NCBI GenBank assembly: GCA_025923075.1
Contig: JAICGN010000031.1
Span: 1-39,253 of the forward strand
Length of the DNA stretch: 39,253 bases
Direction of reading: 5' to 3'
Source: Chitinophagaceae bacterium
GTDB lineage: Bacteria; Bacteroidota; Bacteroidia; Chitinophagales; Chitinophagaceae
Part shown: piece by piece, positions 1 to 7,230 of the stretch
Numbering within the stretch: position 1 is the first letter of the stretch
How the letters are laid out: the number at the start of each line of letters is the position of its first letter
Made by a program: the position numbers and the translations under genes
Notes under the pieces: generated by a model
What the model was told of the DNA's origin: nothing
What the model saw: only the letters and a program-made list of their open reading frames with translations
Database searches by the model: none

Positions 1-204
1 CACGAATCGAAGGTTGGCTTGCACCAATTTGTCTAATGCTCTTTGTGCGTCAACCGGATTACGATGAGCCATTTTAATGCGCTGGGCAAGTGTGGTCTCC
101 TCTTCGGGAGTGATCATCGGGATCTTTGAGATCTCCTGAAGATACTTTTCAACTGCCTGGCTGTCTCTGTTCGTGATCTGGGTGGCAATTTTTAACTGCC
201 TCAT
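1..204 (-). CDS. rpoD: RNA polymerase primary sigma factor, N-terminal fragment
   Basis: This is the first 68 codons of a group 1 sigma-70 factor, which directs RNA polymerase to housekeeping promoters. It starts at an ATG (complement of 202-204) and runs off the left edge of the window. The translation starts MRQLKIATQITNRDSQAVEK and continues through YLQEISKIPMITPEEE, LAQRIK and LVQANLRFV. These match region 1.2 and the beginning of region 2.1 of the short Bacteroidota primary sigma factor, which lacks a long region 1.1. Only the N-terminus is visible, so an alternative sigma-70 paralogue cannot be excluded, but the opening residues are characteristic of the housekeeping protein. Confidence 0.9.
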   Translation of the reverse strand, partial: MRQLKIATQITNRDSQAVEKYLQEISKIPMITPEEETTLAQRIKMAHRNPVDAQRALDKLVQANLRFV

Positions 205-300
205 AATTGAAAGATTACAAGTTTAAAACGTAAAATAGAGTTGGTTTGTTCAAGGAAAGTTGCAAAGGGTAAGTTAATTACTACCGTCCAAGTATGTATG

Positions 301-308
301 CAAATTTA
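301..308 (-). promoter_or_regulatory. Candidate -7 element upstream of rpoD
   Basis: The minus strand reads TAAATTTG, an exact match to the Bacteroidota -7 consensus TAnnTTTG, about 100 bases before the rpoD start. No TTG is visible at the usual distance upstream, so this is half a promoter at best. The rest of the 205-486 gap shows no convincing gene: a 63-codon plus-strand frame at 332-523 has no recognisable features. Confidence 0.35.
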
Positions 309-486
309 GGTCAGAACGGCGGTTTCTCATAATGTTTGGGGAAAAATGTTTGATAAAGTGCATATCTAATTTCGACGACAAAAATTCCCTTGCCCTGAAA
401 CCTTTGCTGGGAAAGGCTTTTAAAACATCGGAGGCAGTTCAAAAACAAAATGCTGATCGAAGTTATCCTGACAAGACAAAGAAAAA

Positions 487-1641
487 TCAACTTCGAACGA
501 TCGTATTTCTTTTACGTAAATAAAACCAAAGCGCCAAACCTGAGATAAATAATAAGAAAGAAATCAACTCTGCCTGAGTAAATTGAAAGCCTAAGACATC
601 AATTTTTGTATTCACTCTTATTTTTTCAATAAAAAATCTCTCCACCCCATTCAACATCAAATAAAGAGCAAATAAAGTGCCTGGTATTTTAAGACGCTTT
701 CTTACTGACCATAGAATGAGAAAAAGCATAAAGCAAATAACGGTTTCATAAAACGGTGTTGGGTAATGTGGCTCTGCAAGTTCAAAGCAAAACTTGTCAT
801 TACATCCTGGAATCGGAATACCTTCTCTTGCAACATTATTAGGATATGTATAGCCCCACATCCAGTCGGGCAGCCAACCAAAGGGGTTGGCCGTTTTAGT
901 CGGTATTCCCCAGTCACCATCCCCTGACACCTGGCAACCAATACGACCAACTGAATAGGCGAGCATCAATGCCGGAGCTGCTGCGTCGTTCAAGTGCCAA
1001 AATCCTATTTTATGTTTCTTTGCATACCACCAGATCGCCAGCGCAGCGCAGATCAAGCCACCATAAAAGGTTAGCCCTTCAGCTGAAAAAATCGAGCTGG
1101 GATCTTTAATAAATGTCTCCCAGTTTTCAAATGCATCAAATAACTTGGCCCCGATCAAACCAAAGACCAAGGCAAGAATTGTTAGTTCGCCTACTCTATC
1201 CTGTGGCCAAATTCTGATCTTTCTTAATTCAGGTTTTTCCAAGACCTGCTTTCTCTTTTCCCACCATTTTAAACCGGCAAAAAGTAAACCCAATACAATG
1301 CCCGCCGGCCAACTGCCCCTGTCTGAAAAAATAAAGGCCTGCGGATCATCTGTCACTGACTTATCCATTATGAACAGTGCGATGATCTTGTATCCAAGAA
1401 CAAAACCAAGCAAAAAATTAAGAAGCAGATCAATAAAAGAAGCCGGTTTACCAACCATGACCTGCACCTCGGTAGGTTGCAAAAGTCCTTGCTCACTTTT
1501 TCGTCTTAATTCGGCAGAAAGGATAATAGCTGCCAGGATAAAAGCAATAGCGACAAAAAAACCGAATGAATTTATAAATCTGAGAGGCTCCCATTCCACA
1601 TTAAAAAGGTCACGAAAGGCATAATAAAGATTCGGATACAT
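487..1641 (-). CDS. lgt: Prolipoprotein diacylglyceryl transferase
   Basis: Lgt transfers a diacylglyceryl group from phosphatidylglycerol to the lipobox cysteine of prolipoproteins in the inner membrane, the first step of lipoprotein maturation. The 384-residue protein has many hydrophobic segments. It contains GRIGCQVSGDGDWG, the Bacteroidota version of the Lgt signature (the Arg and the late Gly are kept), and YPTPFYE near the C-terminal third, matching the conserved Lgt HPTQLYE-type motif. It is longer than the ~290-residue proteobacterial enzyme. The extra length is in the N-terminal half (a charged loop around residues 45-60 and a stretch around 100-150), as is usual in this phylum. It ends 280 bases from rpoD and follows the brxB terminator. 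Several lipoproteins in this window would be its substrates. Confidence 0.93.
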   Translation of the reverse strand: MYPNLYYAFRDLFNVEWEPLRFINSFGFFVAIAFILAAIILSAELRRKSEQGLLQPTEVQVMVGKPASFIDLLLNFLLGFVLGYKIIALFIMDKSVTDDPQAFIFSDRGSWPAGIVLGLLFAGLKWWEKRKQVLEKPELRKIRIWPQDRVGELTILALVFGLIGAKLFDAFENWETFIKDPSSIFSAEGLTFYGGLICAALAIWWYAKKHKIGFWHLNDAAAPALMLAYSVGRIGCQVSGDGDWGIPTKTANPFGWLPDWMWGYTYPNNVAREGIPIPGCNDKFCFELAEPHYPTPFYETVICFMLFLILWSVRKRLKIPGTLFALYLMLNGVERFFIEKIRVNTKIDVLGFQFTQAELISFLLFISGLALWFYLRKRNTIVRS

Positions 1642-1683
1642 CAGCGGTAGTTGGTTAGTTCAAAAAAGTGTTGACGAATATAC

Positions 1684-1733
1684 AAAAAGAAAATTGTGGG
1701 TCTTGGTTAACCTTTTACGTTAACCAAACCCAC
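1684..1733 (-). terminator. Intrinsic terminator of the bacilliredoxin gene
   Basis: A 15-bp inverted repeat with a single bulged base (arms 1696-1711 and 1719-1733, loop 1712-1718) lies just after the stop at 1751. On the minus strand it is followed by a U-rich run (AATTTTCTTTTTG). It separates the bacilliredoxin gene from lgt. Confidence 0.75.
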
Positions 1734-1750
1734 GAAATCATATCAGTAAA

Positions 1751-2167
1751 TTAATTGCAATGCTGTTCAAAAGCATTGATCAGATTACTTGCAATCATTT
1801 GTGCAGGCCTTCCTTCGATCTGATGTCTCTCTATAAAATGTACAAGCTGACCATTTTTAAATAATGCAATTGCAGGTGACGATGGCGGATAAGGTAGTAA
1901 ATGCTCACGAAGTTTTCTCACAGCTTCAATATCGAAACCGGCGAAACTTGTAGCTAAGTGATCTGGTTTTTTATCACTATTTAGGACGGCAAGAATGACG
2001 CCCGGTCTTGCAGATCCTGCTGAACAACCGCATACCGAATTTATCATTACAAGGGTTGTACCTTGTTTGGAAAGCTGATCTTCGACCTCATTTGCCGTCA
2101 ATAATTCAGTAAATCCATGCTCTGTGAGCTCTTCCTTCATTGGTATGACAATTTCTTCAGGATACAT
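1751..2167 (-). CDS. brxB: BrxA/BrxB family bacilliredoxin
   Basis: A thioredoxin-fold protein of the YphP/YqiW family, 138 residues, the normal family length. Bacilliredoxins remove bacillithiol from S-bacillithiolated proteins in the cytoplasm. The diagnostic motif is NSVCGCSAGSARPG, with the CGC active site at Cys46 and Cys48, followed by the conserved PG. The C-terminal region has the typical SPAIALFKNGQLVHFIERHQIEG strand-turn-helix. No signal peptide is seen. Many Bacteroidota make bacillithiol, so the function is plausible, although no bsh biosynthesis gene is in the window. The choice between the brxA and brxB paralogues is uncertain. The gene stands alone with its own terminator. Confidence 0.88.
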   Translation of the reverse strand: MYPEEIVIPMKEELTEHGFTELLTANEVEDQLSKQGTTLVMINSVCGCSAGSARPGVILAVLNSDKKPDHLATSFAGFDIEAVRKLREHLLPYPPSSPAIALFKNGQLVHFIERHQIEGRPAQMIASNLINAFEQHCN

Positions 2168-2186
2168 TATCGTTTATTTTGATTTG

Positions 2187-2194
2187 CAAAAATA
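2187..2194 (-). promoter_or_regulatory. Candidate -7 element for the bacilliredoxin gene
   Basis: The minus strand reads TATTTTTG, matching TAnnTTTG, 20 bases before the start codon. This would give a leader of roughly 13 nt. No TTG is seen at the usual -33 position, so confidence is limited. Confidence 0.35.
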
Positions 2195-2406
2195 ATCAAA
2201 AACGAGTCCCGATTTTCATAGAATCTGTTTGCTTGATAATCTGGCAGAAAAAATTTCTTAATTCGGAAATTCTGTCTCCCATTATCGGGGAATTGGACCA
2301 AAGCGTCAGAAAAGCCAGCCTCTCACTGGCATGGTATATGGTTTGAAGAAAAATACGGGAAGCAATTAAATGGCTGAAAATTTAATCATTAAAAAACTAT
2401 ATAACT

Positions 2407-2853
2407 ATGACACACGCTAAATTTCACAACAGAAACTTCGACAGATCATTTGACAACATGGTTGATGAACTTTTTACCGGGTTACCTGTTGTTCTTAATG
2501 ATGGATATAATTTCCTGACAAAACAGGGGTATGTTCCGGTAAATATCAAAGAAGTTGATAGTGGTTATACACTTGATGTGATTGCACCTGGTTTTGAAAA
2601 GACTGATTTCAAAGTAAATGTAGACAACAATGTATTAACAATTTCGGCCGAAAGAAAAGCAGAAGAAAAGCGTCAAACAGAAAAGCAAATCCGCAAGGAA
2701 TATAGCTATAGAAGTTTTAAACGTTCTTTCACAATTGATGATAAAATAGATGCAACCGCGATCGAAGCTTCTTACGTCAATGGAGTGTTGATATTAAACC
2801 TTCCAAAGAAGGCTGAAGTCAGAGAAGCAGCAAAAGATATTACGATAAAATAA
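2407..2853 (+). CDS. Hsp20/alpha-crystallin small heat-shock protein
   Basis: An ATP-independent holdase chaperone that binds unfolding cytoplasmic proteins, 148 residues. After an N-terminal arm (residues ~1-38, with the typical FDNMVDELFTGLP segment) comes the alpha-crystallin domain. It starts at VPVNIKEVDSGYTLDVIAPG and includes YSYRSFKRSFTIDD and the conserved A-x-x-x-N-G-V-L motif (ASYVNGVLILNLPK). A short C-terminal tail ends in KDITIK, a possible I-x-I oligomerisation motif. The ATG at 2407 follows an A/T-rich leader. It is monocistronic, with a strong terminator 50 bases downstream. The 239-base upstream region carries a small hairpin (GCCAG/CTGGC near 2312-2328) but no clear promoter and no CIRCE element. 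Confidence 0.93.
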   Translation: MTHAKFHNRNFDRSFDNMVDELFTGLPVVLNDGYNFLTKQGYVPVNIKEVDSGYTLDVIAPGFEKTDFKVNVDNNVLTISAERKAEEKRQTEKQIRKEYSYRSFKRSFTIDDKIDATAIEASYVNGVLILNLPKKAEVREAAKDITIK

Positions 2854-2903
2854 ATAGTTCTTACTAATTAAGAATTTCTCATAAGCAGTTGGTTTTGGTT
2901 TAC

Positions 2904-2933
2904 ACCCTGCCGTTTCTACGGCGGGGTTTCATT
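2904..2933 (+). terminator. Intrinsic terminator after the Hsp20 gene
   Basis: A 10-bp stem (2904-2913 with 2918-2927, one G-T wobble) and a 4-base loop, followed by a T-rich run. It lies 50 bases after the Hsp20 stop. Confidence 0.8.
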
Positions 2934-2948
2934 TTGGCTCCATCCCGA

Positions 2949-2963
2949 TCCGCCGCAGGCGGA
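2949..2963. repeat. Short G+C-rich palindrome (possible dispersed repeat)
   Basis: TCCGCC-GCA-GGCGGA, a perfect 6-bp stem with a 3-base loop. It sits in a much more G+C-rich patch (about 2941-2977) than its surroundings, between the Hsp20 terminator and the end of the next gene. It has no T-run, so it is unlikely to be a terminator. It may be a dispersed palindromic element. Confidence 0.45.
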
Positions 2964-3014
2964 GAAGGCGTCCGCACACAATTCTTCCCTGATACAAATA
3001 ATAAATAAAAATCA

Positions 3015-3470
3015 TTACTCACAATTTTGCCTTCTGCGTGTGTCAATCAGGAATTGGATTTTCCAGCGACCATTAATTTTTACCAGCTGGAATGAATTAA
3101 CTCCACAATGACTGAATTTTCCCGCATAATAAAATTTGTAGGGTGTCCAGGCGGTTGCCAGGGGGCCATCAATTTTTACTGTTTCAAACGTGATACGTTC
3201 ATCAAGCGAGTCCTTTTTTGCCATTCCGATCTGGTTTACAAAATCGCTTACCTTTTCATTTTGCACAAAAAAAGTTCCGTCCTGTCTGCGGCGGATAGTT
3301 TGCAGTACTGCACTATCAGCAAAAGCATCTTTTAGCGTTGAAGCATCGGCTGCTTTCATTGCTGAAAACAGTTGATTAATGACAGCTTTCACTGAATCCT
3401 CCGGCGTTTGCGCTGTGGCAATCGTTGAAATAGATATTCCGGCTGTTAATAATATCAGAATTTGCTTCAT
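3015..3470 (-). CDS. Exported NTF2-like (SnoaL/DUF4440-type) protein
   Basis: A 151-residue protein with a signal peptide (MKQILILLTAGISISTIATA, cleavage before QTPED), so it acts in the periplasm or outside. The mature part has the alpha-plus-beta pattern of NTF2-like proteins: a helix with NQLFSAMKAADASTLKDAFAD, then strands ending GVNSFQLVKINGRWKIQFLID, the typical last strand pair of this fold. Catalytic residues cannot be assigned, and many such proteins have no known substrate. The ATG at 3470 was chosen over a longer frame that adds 24 residues, because the signal peptide begins there. It is divergent from the lipoprotein gene at 3541, with 70 bases between. Confidence 0.7.
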   Translation of the reverse strand: MKQILILLTAGISISTIATAQTPEDSVKAVINQLFSAMKAADASTLKDAFADSAVLQTIRRRQDGTFFVQNEKVSDFVNQIGMAKKDSLDERITFETVKIDGPLATAWTPYKFYYAGKFSHCGVNSFQLVKINGRWKIQFLIDTRRRQNCE

Positions 3471-3540
3471 GTTAAAACATTTTAGATTTTTTTGGCCGTT
3501 GAATTGGACGTAGAAAAATATAAATGTAAAAATCCTGCAC

Positions 3541-4041
3541 ATGAAAATGTTGAAAATTCTACAAACGGTCAGTTTATTTTCAATTTTAATTATTGCTGTT
3601 AGTTGTCGCTCCAGCAGACCAGTGTATGAAGGACGATATCCGCCCAGAGAGTATCCTTCATATCCTCCACCACCGCCGCCACCCGTCTATTATCCCAATC
3701 CCCAACATCTTCCTCCTGGTCAGGCTAAAAAAGTTTACGGAGGCAGATCAGCAAGACCTTATGCTCCCGGACAAAGAAAAAAATATGGTTATGGCTACAG
3801 GCGCTATCCACTGATCATTGTCAGGACGCCTGATATTGTAATTGGTCGCTATAATGATGGCCGGTATTACTATCGCAATCCTGATGGATATATGTATTGG
3901 AAAGGTTATGATGACAGATTTTACCTGGATGAAAAATATTTGAATGATAATGGATATGATGACAACGAATACAATGATTGTAAATATAAAGGAAGGAAGA
4001 ACTATAACAATAATAACGCAAAAGGAAAACGAAAATGGTAG
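3541..4041 (+). CDS. Tyr/Pro/Gly-rich putative lipoprotein
   Basis: A 166-residue protein of unknown function. The N-terminus is a lipoprotein signal peptide with a lipobox ending at Cys22 (IIAVSC). The mature protein is low in complexity: a proline run (PSYPPPPPPPVYYP), a basic Gly/Tyr segment (RKKYGYGYRRYP) and a central GRYNDGRYYYRNPDGYMYWKG segment. That last segment resembles the short aromatic repeats of small Bacteroidota envelope proteins. The tail is rich in Asn, Asp and Lys. It is probably attached to the outer membrane by Lgt-dependent lipidation. A second small lipoprotein follows 41 bases later, probably in the same transcript. Confidence 0.65.
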   Translation: MKMLKILQTVSLFSILIIAVSCRSSRPVYEGRYPPREYPSYPPPPPPPVYYPNPQHLPPGQAKKVYGGRSARPYAPGQRKKYGYGYRRYPLIIVRTPDIVIGRYNDGRYYYRNPDGYMYWKGYDDRFYLDEKYLNDNGYDDNEYNDCKYKGRKNYNNNNAKGKRKW

Positions 4042-4082
4042 ACTAAAATAAACCGAATCTCTACAAACAAAAATCTAAAGCC

Positions 4083-4442
4083 ATGAAGTCAGCAGGTGCC
4101 GCCCAGGTCGCTATCGTTCTTTTGTTGGTAGCTTCAGCTGCCAGTTGCGAAGTAGCAAAAGAATATTCAAACAGGGTTTTCAAACCAACAATGTCTCAAA
4201 AAAAACCTGATTCGACGGCAACTGCATTAAGATTTATGCAATTCGATAGTGAGAATGCATCAGATAGTGTGGATCTGAAAGATTTTGCCAATAAAGAGTT
4301 TACAGAAAATGATAAAACCGAACCACTAAAAGATACGAGCAAAACTGAAGTGGTTAGAATTGACGACAAGAAAATTTCAAGAGTACAACCTGTTGATGCA
4401 GCAAAACGGGGCGCCACAAGGACAAGAAAAGTCAGAGAGTAA
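4083..4442 (+). CDS. Small putative lipoprotein of unknown function
   Basis: A 119-residue protein with a lipoprotein signal peptide ending in VASAASC (Cys22). The rest is hydrophilic, rich in Lys, Asp, Thr and Ser and apparently disordered (for example ENDKTEPLKDTSKTEVVRI), with a basic tail (RGATRTRKVRE). I recognise no domain. It lies 41 bases after another small lipoprotein on the same strand, so the two are probably co-transcribed. Confidence 0.55.
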   Translation: MKSAGAAQVAIVLLLVASAASCEVAKEYSNRVFKPTMSQKKPDSTATALRFMQFDSENASDSVDLKDFANKEFTENDKTEPLKDTSKTEVVRIDDKKISRVQPVDAAKRGATRTRKVRE

Positions 4443-4543
4443 GATCTTATAAAAATACCAGGCCTTTTCGCCTCCTAACCATGTATTGCACTAAAATGTA
4501 CCTGTGAAATTTGTAACCGTGTGTTTGGAAGAAAGGGCCTCTT

Positions 4544-5941
4544 TTATTTATACCCCAGTATTTTCAGCATACTCTGTGCAGTTTGTTGCTTGGCATATAA
4601 CCAATCAGTCAGTTTGCCATTTTTATCATGACCAACTATTACATGCTTTGGCGATGGTATAAGGCAATGTTTGATTCCGCCATATCCGCTGATCTGATCC
4701 TGGTAGGCGCCGGTATGAAAAAAGCCAACATACAGCGGCTCTCCATTTACAATCTTTGGAAGAAACACTTCATTGATATGCTCTTCGGAATCATAATAAT
4801 CATGACTGTCACAGGTAATACCGCCTAAGACAACGCGATGGTATTCCTGGTCCCATTTATTAATGGGGAGCATTAAAAACTTTTCCCCGATACCCCATGT
4901 GTCCGGTAAAGTGGTGATGAAAGATGAATCGATCATATACCATGTCTCCCGGTCATTCTGCACTTTTTCACCGATCACACTGAAAATATGCGCCATACTT
5001 TCACCAACAGTGAAACTTCCAAATTCTGTAAAGATATGCGGCATCGGTACCCTTGCTTTTTTACACGCGGTCTTGATATTGCGAACAATCTCACTGATCA
5101 TGAAATCATATTTATATTCAAATCCAAGAGAATGTTTGATGGGGAATCCGCCGCCGATATTTATTGAATCAAGTTCAGGACAAATTTTTTTTAATTGGCA
5201 ATAAAGGTTAATGATCTTATTCAATTCGCTCCAGTAATAAATATCATCTTTAATACCTTTATTAAGAAAGATGTGAAGCATCTTTAGCTGAAACTTGCTC
5301 TCATAGCCTTCGATCCGGTCTACATAAAATTCCAGTATATCTTTTGCCCTGATACCAAGTCGTGATGTATAAAACGGAAACGTAGGTTCTTCTTCCGCTG
5401 CAACTCTTATCCCCACTTTAAAAGGTACTCTTACGGTCTTTGCATATTCTCTTAGTTCCTCTTTATTATCGAGTACCGGTATTACATTGTTAAAACCCGT
5501 ATTTAATAAGTTAGCAATTCGCCGGGTATAATTTTTTTGCTTATATCCATTACAAATGATATGAATATCTTTTGTAATTTTTTTCTTCTCATAGAGTTTT
5601 TTGATGATCTCAATATCGTAAGCATAAGATGTTTCAAGATGGATATCATGCTTCAGCGCTTCTTCCACCACAAAACTGAAATGTGAACTTTTCGTACAAT
5701 AGCAATAATGATATTTTCCCTCGTACTTATGTTTCTTAATTGCAGCGGCAAACAAGTTCTTAGCTTTTTTGATCTGCATCCCGATCTTTGGCAGGTAGGT
5801 CAATTTCATAGGCGTACCATACTTGGCGATCAGCGCTTTCATATCGAGTCCGTTGAAATAGAAATTTCCATCTTCTACTTCCAATCCTTCCTGGGGAAAA
5901 TTGAAAGTTTGTTTTACAAGATCGAGGTAGGTGTTATTCAT
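4544..5941 (-). CDS. speA: Fold-III PLP decarboxylase, probable arginine decarboxylase
   Basis: A 465-residue cytoplasmic enzyme of the alanine-racemase-fold (type III) PLP decarboxylases, which make polyamine precursors (arginine to agmatine is the likeliest reaction). The N-terminal barrel carries the Schiff-base lysine in YCYCTKSSH (Lys84). NIGGGFP is the phosphate-binding glycine loop. The C-terminal region has CDSHDYYD, with the Cys-x-Ser-x-Asp that supplies the catalytic cysteine from the partner subunit. The usual E-P-G-R motif is replaced by EFGSFTVGES. Full-length proteobacterial SpeA is about 630-660 residues; this compact form is typical of Bacteroidota. The start is ATG at 5941, not the TTG three codons upstream. 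A near-consensus promoter lies at 5985-6017. Carboxynorspermidine or diaminopimelate decarboxylase activity is less likely. Confidence 0.75.
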   Translation of the reverse strand: MNNTYLDLVKQTFNFPQEGLEVEDGNFYFNGLDMKALIAKYGTPMKLTYLPKIGMQIKKAKNLFAAAIKKHKYEGKYHYCYCTKSSHFSFVVEEALKHDIHLETSYAYDIEIIKKLYEKKKITKDIHIICNGYKQKNYTRRIANLLNTGFNNVIPVLDNKEELREYAKTVRVPFKVGIRVAAEEEPTFPFYTSRLGIRAKDILEFYVDRIEGYESKFQLKMLHIFLNKGIKDDIYYWSELNKIINLYCQLKKICPELDSINIGGGFPIKHSLGFEYKYDFMISEIVRNIKTACKKARVPMPHIFTEFGSFTVGESMAHIFSVIGEKVQNDRETWYMIDSSFITTLPDTWGIGEKFLMLPINKWDQEYHRVVLGGITCDSHDYYDSEEHINEVFLPKIVNGEPLYVGFFHTGAYQDQISGYGGIKHCLIPSPKHVIVGHDKNGKLTDWLYAKQQTAQSMLKILGYK

Positions 5942-5984
5942 TAAACTCAATGGGTTGTTAAGTGGCCAAATCCTTTAGTGGGTA

Positions 5985-6017
5985 CAAATGTATAAGTTTG
6001 GCAAATTCAAAAAGCAA
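5985..6017 (-). promoter_or_regulatory. Promoter of the decarboxylase gene
   Basis: The minus strand shows TTG (complement of 6015-6017), 22 bases, then TACATTTG (complement of 5985-5992), matching the Bacteroidota pattern TTG-N(17-23)-TAnnTTTG. Predicted transcription starts near 5978, about 37 bases before the ATG. The TTG lies in the T-rich tail of the rplT terminator, so termination and initiation signals abut. Confidence 0.55.
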
Positions 6018-6047
6018 AAAGCCGGCTATGATTTTCAGAGCCGGCTT
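6013..6047 (-). terminator. Intrinsic terminator of rpmI-rplT
   Basis: A 9-bp perfect stem (6019-6027 with 6039-6047), an 11-base loop and a T-rich tail on the minus strand. It lies 22 bases after the rplT stop codon. Confidence 0.85.
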
Positions 6048-6068
6048 CTGCCTTTATTTGATTAAGTC

Positions 6069-6413
6069 TTATTTCACCTGTGCAATAAGACTCTTGAAAG
6101 TCTCAGAATTATTCATCGCAAGATCAGCAAGCACTTTGCGATCCAGTTCAATTCCTTTTTTCTGAAGCTTGTTGATGAATTCAGAATAAGTGATTCCTTC
6201 TTCGCGACAAGCCGCGTTAATCCGTGCAATCCATAATTGACGATAATTTCTTTTTTTCAATTTGCGACCTACAAACATATAGGTCATCCCTTTTTCAACT
6301 ACATTCTTTGCAACCGTAAGAACGTTTTTCCGTTTGCCATAATAACCCTTGGCTTGCTTTAATATTTTCTTTCTGCGAGCCTTACTTGCGGCAGAGTTTA
6401 CTGAACGAGGCAT
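6069..6413 (-). CDS. rplT: 50S ribosomal protein L20
   Basis: A 114-residue early-assembly protein of the large ribosomal subunit that binds 23S rRNA domain II. In several phyla it also represses its own operon through the mRNA leader. The N-terminus [20 protein letters not shown] and the segments [11 protein letters not shown] and [17 protein letters not shown] are diagnostic. Its length is within the normal 114-120 residue range. It lies 85 bases downstream of rpmI, and the intervening sequence carries repeated CCTTG/ACAAGG words that may fold. A strong terminator follows. Confidence 0.97.
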   Translation of the reverse strand: MPRSVNSAASKARRKKILKQAKGYYGKRKNVLTVAKNVVEKGMTYMFVGRKLKKRNYRQLWIARINAACREEGITYSEFINKLQKKGIELDRKVLADLAMNNSETFKSLIAQVK

Positions 6414-6420
6414 ATCTAAT

Positions 6421-6498
6421 TAGTTTAAAATTGTTAGAGTTTAATGATTGAAGGGACAAGGATCAAGGTTCAAATCTTGTGCCTCGTGCCTTGTTTTC
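6421..6498. repeat. Repeated-word spacer between rpmI and rplT
   Basis: The spacer contains ACAAGG, ATCAAGG, TCTTGTGCC, TCGTGCC and TTGT words, so ACAAGG and CCTTGT can pair across about 35 bases. The spacer is longer than usual for rpmI-rplT. The words look like degenerate intergenic repeats rather than a known element. Confidence 0.3.
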
Positions 6499-6696
6499 TT
6501 ACCTGAGCCTTAAAAGACGTTTTACAAAGTCCAAATTGGCTTTGCTAACAAGTCCGGCGTGGCCAAGTGCCCTTTTGCGTTTTTTAGATTTCTTGGTAAG
6601 AATGTGACGTTTGAAACTCTTTTGATGCATGATCTTTCCAGTGCCGGTCACTTTGAAGCGTTTTTTGGCGCTGGAGTTTGTTTTTACCTTAGGCAT
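6499..6696 (-). CDS. rpmI: 50S ribosomal protein L35
   Basis: A 65-residue basic ribosomal protein of the large subunit. [36 protein letters not shown] and a C-terminal VKRLLRLR are the family signature. It is normally encoded infC-rpmI-rplT. Here rpmI-rplT keep that order, but two unrelated genes separate them from infC, and a promoter plus about 110 bases of leader precede rpmI. Confidence 0.97.
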   Translation of the reverse strand: MPKVKTNSSAKKRFKVTGTGKIMHQKSFKRHILTKKSKKRKRALGHAGLVSKANLDFVKRLLRLR

Positions 6697-6722
6697 TTTA
6701 AATGCTTTTTAAATTAACCCTT

Positions 6723-6760
6723 GAGGTGTTTCCGAACAGTCGGAACCCTTGTTTGACCTC
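6723..6760 (-). promoter_or_regulatory. Structured leader of rpmI-rplT (candidate L20-type autoregulatory RNA)
   Basis: Within the untranslated leader, an inner perfect hairpin (TTCCGA, loop CTGT, TCGGAA; 6730-6745) is enclosed by a 5-bp stem (GAGGT 6756-6760 with ACCTC 6723-6727), leaving an asymmetric internal loop. There is no U-run after it, so it is not a terminator. Position and form suggest ribosomal-protein autoregulation, but I cannot match it to a known L20 leader family. Confidence 0.45.
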
Positions 6761-6813
6761 TTCAGGAATCAGTCCCAAAATCGAAAGAACTATTGAGGTT
6801 GATTTCGGGGTCG

Positions 6814-6843
6814 CAAAGATAAGGCAGAATGCTGTTCGGGCAA
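6814..6843 (-). promoter_or_regulatory. Promoter of rpmI-rplT
   Basis: The minus strand shows TTG (complement of 6841-6843), exactly 19 bases, then TATCTTTG (complement of 6814-6821). This is a full match to the Bacteroidota consensus TTG-N19-TAnnTTTG. Predicted initiation is near 6806, about 110 bases before rpmI, so the ribosomal genes can be transcribed independently of infC. Confidence 0.75.
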
Positions 6844-6868
6844 GGGTAAGTTTGAAAAAACTTGCTCC

Positions 6869-7216
6869 CTATTCAATACCCAATTCCTTTCTTTGTTTAC
6901 GGGAAAATTTGGCCGTTATTAGTTCATAACTCTGTTGAAGATAGTTTTTCAGATCTTTCCTGCTAAGTTTCGAAGAATCAGTGACAAGCACCCATTTTGC
7001 CCTTGCCATATATGGCGCCGGTTTGAATCCTTCTGCCTGAGAGAGCTCCTCGAATTCAGCATCAGTTACTTTAAACGAAAATGTATGTGGTGGTTCCAGG
7101 TTGGTCACACAAAACATCTTGCCTGCAACACAAAAACAAAGATCATTCCCCCACTTTACATCTTCGGTAACCGCAGGAAAGGATAAACATATGGTTCGCA
7201 GAACCTCGATATCCAT
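6869..7216 (-). CDS. MmcQ/YjbR family protein
   Basis: A 115-residue protein of the MmcQ/YjbR (DUF419) family, which has a CyaY-like fold and is often described as DNA-binding, although its role is not established. Visible family features are the N-terminal helix MDIEVLRTICLSFPAVTED, the WGNDLCFCVAGKMFCV strand pair, FKPAPYMARAKWVLV and the C-terminal helix LKNYLQQSYELITAKFSRKQR. The length is normal. It is the second of two genes lodged between infC and rpmI, 14 bases after the preceding gene, and the rpmI promoter lies just beyond it. Confidence 0.85.
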   Translation of the reverse strand: MDIEVLRTICLSFPAVTEDVKWGNDLCFCVAGKMFCVTNLEPPHTFSFKVTDAEFEELSQAEGFKPAPYMARAKWVLVTDSSKLSRKDLKNYLQQSYELITAKFSRKQRKELGIE

Positions 7217-7230
7217 CTAACTGGTTTTTA

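Noticed and set aside
332-523. 63-codon plus-strand frame between rpoD and lgt
   Set aside because: No signal peptide or recognisable domain, and it runs over the end of lgt; probably chance.
2221-2406. Possible heat-shock operator or thermosensor before Hsp20
   Set aside because: Imperfect AATTTC/GAAATT and GCCAG/CTGGC repeats are present, but no CIRCE sequence and no structure covering the start codon could be shown.
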